DNA of 64,000 nucleotides from Orientallactaga sibirica (Eukaryota; Chordata; Mammalia; Rodentia; Dipodidae). Both the position numbers and the translations under genes were made by a program. The DNA is taken from contig JAEOAD010000029.1 in NCBI GenBank assembly GCA_036365145.1, positions 22,243,001 through 22,307,000 on the forward strand, in the 5' to 3' direction. The notes under the pieces were generated by a model that was given only the letters and a program-made list of their open reading frames with translations, made no database searches and was not told where the DNA came from. Positions 57,515-64,000 of this stretch are shown in pieces. How positions within the stretch are numbered: position 1 is the stretch's first letter; each line of letters opens with the position of its first letter.

Positions 57515-58003
57515 GAACTGTGGGAGGCAGAAATGGCTTGTAAATATGCTCATATTTTAATCTCTATAACTTATGAATATGTTTTCTTATACTGCAAAAG
57601 GAACTTTATAGATGTGATTAAGGTTAGAGACTTTGGGATAGAAAGATCATTTGGATTATCCAGGTAAATCCAAGCTAATCATACGAGTGCTTAAAAGTAG
57701 AACTACTTTACTGACTGGAGTTAGAGTGATAGAACCCCAGAGTCAAGGTCAGAGAAAAACTAAATTGCTAGTTTTGAAGATGGGAAGTGCGGGGGGGTGT
57801 GTGATCCAAGGGAACATTAGCTTCTAAAAGGGAAGAACAAGGAAACAGGTTTTCCTCCAGTTCTGCCCCAAAGAACTAGACAACTCCTTGATTTGGGGTT
57901 CATTAGCACTTACATACAGAACTGTAAGTTAATAAACTTAAATTTTCACAAACCAGTAATTCTGGGGTAACTTGTTATAACAGCAGTAGGAAGTTAATAG
58001 GGA
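57515..58003 (+). mobile_element. MLT1-like MaLR LTR (ancient)
   Basis: Follows the MLT1-type order: GGAGGCAGAAATGGCTTG, CTGCAAAAGGAACTTTATAG, ATGTGATTAAGGTTAGAGAC, TTGGATTATCCAGGTAAATC, ACAGAACTGTAAGTTAATAA, GTAACTTGTTATAACAGCAG. Expected to be shared with other eutherians. Confidence 0.72.
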
Positions 58004-58434
58004 AGTACAGATGTCAAAATAAAGGGAAACATTTAGAAAAATGACGATTCAGTAAAAGTGGAGAATATCATGGAGTCATGGAAAAGGCTAGGCGTGTATG
58101 TTGTACTGCCATGACCCAGGGAAGAATATCAATTGCTTAGTGCTCAATGAAAGAATGGGAATACCATGTTCACATTTACTTCTTGTCACTGATAAAATAC
58201 TGCATATGATTGGATTTGAGCTTGTTTTAATGTGTGTGTGTCTATAGAAAGAGATCTGAGTACTACCCAGAGGAAAGTTATGACCAGGAATAACAAGGAA
58301 GAGTGTGTGTGTGTGTGTGTGTTTCTTTAGGGAGATTTTCACTATTTTTTTGTGTATTGCTCAAAATATTAACTACATGTATTATTTTGTAACTTTAAAT
58401 ACTTTAACAAAGATTAAGAAAACAATAGAGTTAT
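58004..58434. other. No recognised feature; (GT)n at 58303-58322
   Basis: Short (GT)10 run; the rest is unassigned. Confidence 0.5.
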
Positions 58435-58629
58435 TTATTTATTTGAAAGAGAAAGAGAGAGAGAGGAAGAGAAAAAGAATGGGAGCACCAGAGCCTCAAG
58501 CCACTGTAAATTAAGTCCAGACACATGCACCACTTTGTGCACCTGGTTTATGTGGGTCCTGGGGAATCAAACCTGGGTCCTTGGGCTTTGCAGACAAGTG
58601 TCTTAACCATTAGGCCATCCCTCCAGCCC
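58435..58629 (-). mobile_element. DIP SINE
   Basis: Near-perfect 14-bp target duplication AACAATAGAGTTAT/AACAATATAGTTAT (58421-58434 and 58630-58643). Confidence 0.93.
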
Positions 58630-58727
58630 AACAATATAGTTATAATAGAGCTAAGTTAATGCTGATCTGGCCAGCAAAACTAGTTATACAGTTGGTGGGA
58701 TAAATTATCTACATATTACACCTTGTG

Positions 58728-59210
58728 TATTAGTTACATTTTTTTATTGCAGTGACAAAAATGCCTGTGCAAAACATGTGAAAAAGGAAAGGTTGGTTTC
58801 AGCTCATAGTCTGAGGGCACAGTCTGCCATGACATGGTGGTATGGTGGCAAGAGCATAAGGCAGCTGGTCACATTTAATCCTCACTCTGGAAACAGAGAA
58901 ATAGGTTAATACTTGTTCTCAGCTTCCTTCCCCCCTTCTTTTTTTAGACCAGGACTTCAGCACTTGGGTTGCTGCCTCTCGCATTCAGTGTGGTTCTTCC
59001 TACCTCAAGGGTTCTCTCAGGAAACAACCTCATAGACACATCCAGAAGTTTGTCTCCAAGGTGATTCTGAATCTATAAATTGCTTTAGAGATAAGAAAGC
59101 TGTAATCAAAGATGGCTCAACAATTTGCCATACCTCACAGATAGACATAAAACAAAATGGGGAATAATTACAAATATTCTGGCTTTTAACTATACCATAC
59201 AGCCCCTAAC
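58728..59210 (+). mobile_element. Rodent interspersed repeat, family unassigned
   Basis: Text such as TTATTGCAGTGACAAAAATG, GTTTCAGCTCATAGTCTGAG, GGCAGCTGGTCACATTTAAT and CAGAAGTTTGTCTCCAAGGT is a pattern I know as a dispersed repeat in mouse and rat, but I cannot give its name with confidence. The opening ATTGC..GTGACAAAAATGCCTG is shared with 62882. Confidence 0.55.
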
Positions 59211-59412
59211 TTTTAGCCCTTTACCATAAAGGAAAAGACAAATCTGTTCTCACTGTTAGATTCATAACTAAGGTCCCTGCAGCAGCAACAAAAACAACAA
59301 AACAGGATAACAAGAGAAAGCTTTAAGACCTGTACAGTGAAAAGTTTACTGTTGATGCTTGAATCCAGGAAGCTTCCTAAGGGAATGACAAGCCGATGAC
59401 ATAGATGACTGT

Positions 59413-59413
<1 letters not shown>

Positions 59414-59458
<45 letters not shown>

Positions 59459-60150
59459 GTGTACATGTGCATACATGGATTGGTCTTGTCTTCCTCTGGC
59501 CTTTGCTTGGATGAGCACATCAGGTGTCCTGTTCTCTCTTGAGCTTCTGTCATATTGCCTTGAGACAAGGTGTGATAGTTTGAATAGATGGCCCCCAAAA
59601 TATTCAGTGTTTTATTAGTTTATAGTTTGCATCTGCAGCCACTTGGCTGGAGGCAGTGTCACTGAGTGAATCTTAAGGTGTGGTGGCGGGTTTGAGATTC
59701 CATTGTAAAGATATGCAAAGTGTGCCTAGCTGGAGTTCCTGAGGTGTGCTGTGCTGTGTGGCTCTTGGCTTTTGGCTTGTGGCTTTTGCTTTTGGTGTTT
59801 GGCCCTGTGAAGACCAGGCCAGCTTTTTCTGCCAGTATGGAACTTTCCCTGGATTCTGTAAGCTTGAATAAATAAATCTCTTCCTCCATAACTGTGCCTG
59901 GTCTGGAAGTTCATCTCAGCAAACCAGAAGAAGCAGCTACACAAGGTCTCTCAGTGAACCTGGAGCTTCGGTTTTCAGTTACACTGGCTGACCAGGAAGT
60001 CCTGGGTTCTCCTGTCTCTTTCCCCATGAGGACTGGGTTTAAAGTCATATGTGGCCTTATCTGGCTTCTTATTTGGATGCTGGAACAGCATTCATGTCCT
60101 CACACTTGCAGAGAAAGCACTCATACCCATCAAGCTATCTCCCCAACTCT
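59414..60150 (-). mobile_element. B4-type SINE split by an LTR
   Basis: Left part: uninterrupted (GT)n at 59414-59457 (the reverse of the B4 CA tail), CCTCTGGCCTTTGC, ATCAGGTGTCCTG, CTTGAGACAAGG. Right part resumes at TCTCTCAGTGAACCTGGAGC and runs to AGCTATCTCCCCAAC. The LTR at 59571-59941 lies between. Confidence 0.8.
59571..59941 (+). mobile_element. MaLR-like solo LTR inside a B4 SINE
   Basis: Starts TGTGATAGTTTGAATA, ends AGCAGCTACA, with 5-bp target duplication CAAGG at 59566-59570 and 59942-59946. Polyadenylation region GAATAAATAAATC near 59867. It is 371 bp with no internal sequence, the same family as 8910-9270. Confidence 0.85.
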
Positions 60151-60154
60151 TCCA

Positions 60155-60378
60155 CTTTATTTTTTGAGGCAGTCTATTACTGAACCTGGAGGTCTCTGAT
60201 TGAGATAGCCTCGCTAGCCAGTGAGCCTTGGTGATCCTCCTGTTTTCACCACTCAGCCCTGGGATTATAGGTGTATGCCACCGTGCCCAGCATTTTACAT
60301 GGGTGCTGGGGATATGAACTCAGGTTCTCACACTTCTATGACTAGTACTTTACCCATTAAACCATCTCTTCAGCCCCA
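60155..60378 (-). mobile_element. B4-type SINE
   Basis: Second antisense copy next to the split one: GCCTCGCTAGCCAGTGAGCC, CCCTGGGATTATAGGTG, GGTGCTGGGGATATGAACTC, head CCATCTCTTCAGCCCC. Confidence 0.78.
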
Positions 60379-60379
60379 T

Positions 60380-61570
60380 CTAATGCTCTATATGGTGATA
60401 ATATTTGAAGAGAGTGAGAAAGTAGATGACAAACAGAAGACATCATAGTTCAGAACAGTAGCTATTGTCACTAAGGGAAGTATGTAGAGAACTCTGACAG
60501 TGAGAATGCCATGTGCAGCAACTAAAGCTGTAAGGCTCAGTCTGAGAAAGAGAGGTGGGAGATAAGGATCAAAAGCCAAACTAAGCTCAAATTGGCCATG
60601 GCCTTTAAAAAATTATCTTGCATATGATAGGGTGACATGGAAGGATTTTAGGCAGGCAAGTGAAGAAACATATGTGTATATATTAGAGATAATGATTAAA
60701 TAATGGATTGGATATTCATGGTGTGTATCTGATGACATAAAATAGCTGTTCTAATAAGTTTTCAATTGGATACTTAATTGAAGCAATAATAAGATGATCA
60801 TAAAACTTGTCATCCAATTTAGGGTACGTTTGTGAGTGAAAAGAAGCATTATCATTAATTAAATGAGACAATGAAAACAGATTGGAAAGTATCATCTTCC
60901 TACCTATCAAGCCAACTTCTGCAAAAGTGCAGTGATTGGATCTATGGATGGTTATTACTTGGGAGGTGTATATTTGTCTCCTGAACACCAGGACAACCCT
61001 TGACACATTTGTCAAGTCTCTCCATAGAGACAAAACCAGTCAGATACACGCAGAGAGAGTCTGTAGTTTTTAATATTCTGGGAATAATGCATCATAAATA
61101 TATAGAAACAGGGCACAGAGCATGGGTAAGAGAGGAGAGACAATTTATTAATGGAGTTTACTCAGATAATTACGGGACCTGAAACATTAGGCCCTCTGCA
61201 AGGGACCCAGGATGTTGGCAGCATGGTTTGATTGACCACCAAAGGTGTTTTGGCCAGGTAAACCAGTGGCTAATGATCTAACTTTTGATCTAATATCAAA
61301 GGCCTGAAACTCTTAGAGCTGTTGGCTTGAGTCTTGGAGGTCAAAGGTAAGAGATTCTGGTGTCTAAGAACAGCAAAAGAGAACATCCACCACCAGTGGA
61401 GAGAAGAAATTACTGTTTTTGTTGTACCTGGACCCTCAGCCTATTGGATAATATCTGCCACATCTCTAGTGGATATGTTCTCACACATACACTCAGGAGT
61501 TATCCCTTGCCAGTTTTATAAGTAAACTTTAACTTCATTAAGTTGACATCTTAAATTAACCACCACAAAT
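60380..61570. other. Unassigned stretch
   Basis: About 1.2 kb, AT-rich; a 105-codon antisense frame (60716-61033) has no recognisable family. Confidence 0.45.
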
Positions 61571-61577
61571 ATACTCT

Positions 61578-61785
61578 TTAAAAAATATTTATTTACTTGC
61601 AAGATGAGAGACACAGAAGGGAAACAGAGAGAGAGAGTGGATGTACCGGGACTCTAGCCATAGCAAACAAGCTCCACATGTACGTGCCCGTTTGTGATCT
61701 GGCTTTATGTGGATACTAGGAAATTGAACCCGCATCATTAGGCTTTGAAGGCAGAAGCCTTAACCACTGAGCCATCTCTCCAGCC
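61578..61785 (-). mobile_element. DIP SINE
   Basis: Antisense copy ending in CCATCTCTCCAGCC. Approximate flank duplication ATACTCTTTAAAA/GTACTCTTATAA. Confidence 0.9.
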
Positions 61786-62070
61786 AGCACACATGTACTC
61801 TTATAACTTTAAGTTGGATCAATAGAGCCCCAGAGCATCTGCCAGGTGACCCTCTAGCCATTGCTTTAAATATGTGTCCAAATGAAAATTTCTCAGTGAT
61901 TGTTTTACTTAGTGTTACAAGTACTTTGGTAAGCCCTGTGTTTACAGAAGAAATGTAAGTTATTTTAGCAAAATTTTTCCCCTGTATCATTCCAATGAAT
62001 TAGCTGGACTTAAAGAACTCAAGTTAGACCCTGCATTCATCAGTCTTTGAACCATGAAAAGTAAGTGTAG

Positions 62071-62234
62071 AGCTGGGTGTGGTGGCTCATGCCTTTAATC
62101 CCAGCACTCGGGAGGCAGAGGTAGGAGGATCACCATGATCCACTCTGAGACTACATAGTGGGTTCCAGGTCAGCCAGAGCTGGAGGAGTGAGATCCTACC
62201 TCGGAAAAAAACAACAACAACAACAACAACAAAC
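62071..62234 (+). mobile_element. B1 SINE with (CAA)n tail
   Basis: Sense B1 starting AGCTGGGTGTGGTGGCTC. Target duplication AAGTGTA at 62063-62069 and 62236-62242. Confidence 0.92.
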
Positions 62235-62444
62235 AAAGTGTATTTGTGTCTTTGCGCATACGTGGGAAGTGTTTAACACATGAATCTTTTGTAAGGATTA
62301 AGTAAGGAATATGTCAAGTGTTTGAAACACTATAGGCATGAATCAAGTAAATTTTATCTTTATTTTATATCCTCATTGGGGAAATAGATTTTTTTTTCTG
62401 TCACCACACTCATGTTACTATATTTTATAATCACTTTATAAAAA

Positions 62445-62735
62445 ATGTGTGTATGGTGTCATGCAGGTATGCATGCATGTGCAGGCCAGAGGTTGATATT
62501 TGGTATTGTCTTTGATTGTTCTCCACCTTAATCAGGGTCTTCTGGTTGAATTCATAGCTCATCATTTTGACTAATCTAGCTAGCCAGCTTGTCCTGGGGA
62601 TCCCTGTCTCTTCCTCTTGACTGCTTGCATTACACGTAGGCCACCATACTCACTTCACGTTTTAAGTGGGTACTGTGGATCAGAACTCGGTACGCACGCC
62701 TGTGTAGTAAGTTTTTATCAACTGAGCCATCTCAA
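62445..62735 (-). mobile_element. B4-type SINE, diverged
   Basis: TG-rich left end, GTGCAGGCCAGAGGTTGATA, TAGCTAGCCAGCTTGTCCTG, GTGGATCAGAACTCGGTACG, head TGAGCCATCTCAAAGC. Confidence 0.7.
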
Positions 62736-62881
62736 AGCTTCACTGTCAGATTTTAAATTCTCTTTGTCATCCATGAAATCAGTGTTTTTCATGTGGGAGC
62801 ACATTTCCCCCTTGCCCATTTTAGGGCATTTATCAATACTTGAAGAGATTTTTGGCTGTCATAACTTGGGGGGAAATAGGA

Positions 62882-63430
62882 TGTGTTAATCTCTTTTTGT
62901 GTTGTTCTGACAAAATGCCTGAGCAAAATAACTTGAGGAAAGATTTATTTTTGCTTCTATTTTCAGGAGCTCCATTCCATGGTCAGCTGGTATGGTGGTT
63001 TGAATTTAAAATGCTCTCTATAGCCTCATGTGTTTGTGACTAAGCTCAGTTCCAAGCTGGTGGAGTCCTTGGGAAGTGGAGCCTTACTGGAAGAAGTATG
63101 TCACTAGGGGTAGACATTGAGGTTTATTAGTACAGCCCTGCTGGGTGATGACTAGCTAGCTCTCCTGATACATGAAAAGTACACTAGTTGCCTGCTCTGC
63201 CATACTTTCTCCACCATGATGAACATGCCCCCTTGGAACTGCATTCCAAAATAAAACCTTTCATTCTATAAGCTTCTTTTGGTCAGGTGTTTTGTTCCAG
63301 CAACAAGATGGTAACTGCTATAGATGGATTTATTGTTTGTAGGTCTGTGCCCAGGAAGCAAAATCATGGCAGAAGAGCTCAACAGAGAACACTTCAAAAC
63401 ATATTCAAACCATACAGGATATTACTTCCA
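62882..63430 (+). mobile_element. Unassigned rodent repeat inside MER5A, itself split
   Basis: Opens with GTTCTGACAAAATGCCTGAG, related to 58728, and continues CCATTCCATGGTCAGCTGG. After the LTR it resumes with GGTCTGTGCCCAGGAAGC and ATCATGGCAGAAGAGCTC. The family name is not known to me. Confidence 0.5.
62992..63322 (+). mobile_element. MaLR (ORR1/MT-like) LTR, innermost insertion
   Basis: TGGTGGTTTGAATTTAAAAT, TCCAAGCTGGTGGAGTCCTT, GAAGTATGTCACTAGGGG, CACCATGATGAACATGCC, CATTCCAAAATAAAACC, TTTTGGTCAGGTGTTTTG. No clear target duplication. A 92-codon frame crossing its right edge is an artefact. Confidence 0.75.
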
Positions 63431-63545
63431 TCTAGGTGGTGGAAGTCTGGGTGCTGCTAAACATCCTACAAGGTACACAGTTACCATGCACAACAGAGAA
63501 TTATCTGCTCCAAATATCAATATACTGAGGTCTGAAAACCGTGTT

Positions 63546-64000
63546 ACTGTGTTCTCAGTTCACAGCATTATGGTTGGTATGAGTCGTAATACTAATTCTT
63601 AGAGGGAATAATTCAGAACCAGTTTAGCCATTGATTTCTTCATTCCCTTTAGTCAACAAGTGGTCTGTTGTCCTTAATCTCAAACTCTTATCTACCAGGT
63701 ATCTTCCTGAAGTACCAGATATGTTAAACCAGAACTTTAAAAGGGATACTTTTTAAAAAAAAAATGCCAATAATAGTTTGGGCATCACATAGCTGCTTAA
63801 AATACACCAGTTAGGTTTCTTAATCAAAAACACCTGCAGACTTTCACATAGTGTATAGGAAGTCACATTTTTACCTGAATTAAATTGTGAGAGAACATGA
63901 GGTTAAATTTGCCTTTGCCTGTTTTGTGAAATGAGAGATGTGTGAAGACAAATTAAGAAGATGGCTTTAAGTAGGCTTTATTAATTTACTTACTTATTTT
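63546..64000. other. No recognised feature
   Basis: AT-rich end of the window; a (TTAC/TTAT) rich terminus might be the start of another SINE tail cut by the edge. Confidence 0.45.

Larger units (their letters stand above)
62779..63545 (+). mobile_element. MER5A (hAT-Charlie MITE), split
   Basis: Left part 62779-62880: CAGTGTTTTTCATGTGG, GGCATTTATCAATACTTG, TTTTTGGCTGTCATAACTTG. Right part from about 63430: GGGTGCTGCTAAACATCCTA, GAGAATTATCTGCTCCAAAT, GAGGTCTGAAAACCGTG. Together these are the two halves of the eutherian MER5A consensus as remembered, with inserted sequence between them. Confidence 0.78.

Noticed and set aside
63324..63602. 92-codon frame near the right end
   Set aside because: It spans an LTR edge, an unassigned repeat and MER5A, so its composition is accidental.
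1..64000. tRNA genes suggested by A/B-box pairs
   Set aside because: All such boxes lie in SINE heads followed by SINE bodies. None folds into a complete tRNA.
1..64000. An undescribed multi-gene system or operon
   Set aside because: No genes are detectable; the window is repeat-rich mammalian non-coding DNA.

Overview
This window looks like ordinary nuclear DNA of a rodent, most likely a jerboa (Dipodidae, for example Jaculus). The host call rests on repeat content. About 26 copies of a tRNA-derived SINE begin with the head GGCTGGAGAGATGGC, carry a pol III A/B-box pair, and end in a CT-rich body with an (AAAT)n tail. This is what I expect of the dipodid 'DIP' family of the B2 superfamily. 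Alongside them are about 12 B1 copies with a jerboa-like sequence, many B4-type SINEs ending in (CA)n, and rodent MaLR LTRs. Family names here come from memory of consensus sequences; no database search was run.

I find no protein-coding gene. Every open frame is short (167 codons or less), and the longest ones run through SINEs, microsatellites or LTRs. No frame resembles a known protein domain and no convincing exon series is visible. The window is best read as intergenic or deep intronic DNA. The only promoter-like segment is a small CpG-rich block at about 10.1-10.6 kb, with CCAAT, NRF1-like and RFX-like motifs.

Layout. 0-9.3 kb: SINEs, two MaLR LTRs (one split by a B1), a MER20-like fragment and an antisense L1 3' end. 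9.3-11 kb: unique sequence and the CpG block. 11-20 kb: SINEs, an L2 fragment, a B4 split by an L1 3' end, and microsatellites. 20.2-20.7 kb: a solo ERV LTR with an exact 6-bp target duplication and a 90-bp internal tandem duplication. 22-28.8 kb: SINEs, a Charlie-like fragment and a long unique stretch. 28.8-30.9 kb: a complete LTR-internal-LTR MaLR element with 5-bp target duplications, a tRNA-Leu-type primer site and a younger SINE inside it. 33.7-36 kb: an old mammalian L1 broken up by later insertions. 39.5-41 kb: L2 pieces. 41-57 kb: mostly unique DNA with scattered SINEs. 57.5-58 kb: an MLT1-like LTR. 59.4-60.4 kb: a B4 split by a MaLR LTR. 62.8-63.5 kb: a three-layer nest (MER5A, then an unassigned rodent repeat, then a MaLR LTR).

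There is no evidence of a new biological system. The most informative content is the insertion stratigraphy, the duplicated-U5 solo LTR, a SINE subfamily defined by an internal insertion, and a few unique stretches that could be conserved regulatory DNA but cannot be tested without alignment. SINE and LTR boundaries are good to a few bases where a target duplication is quoted and to roughly 10-30 bases elsewhere.
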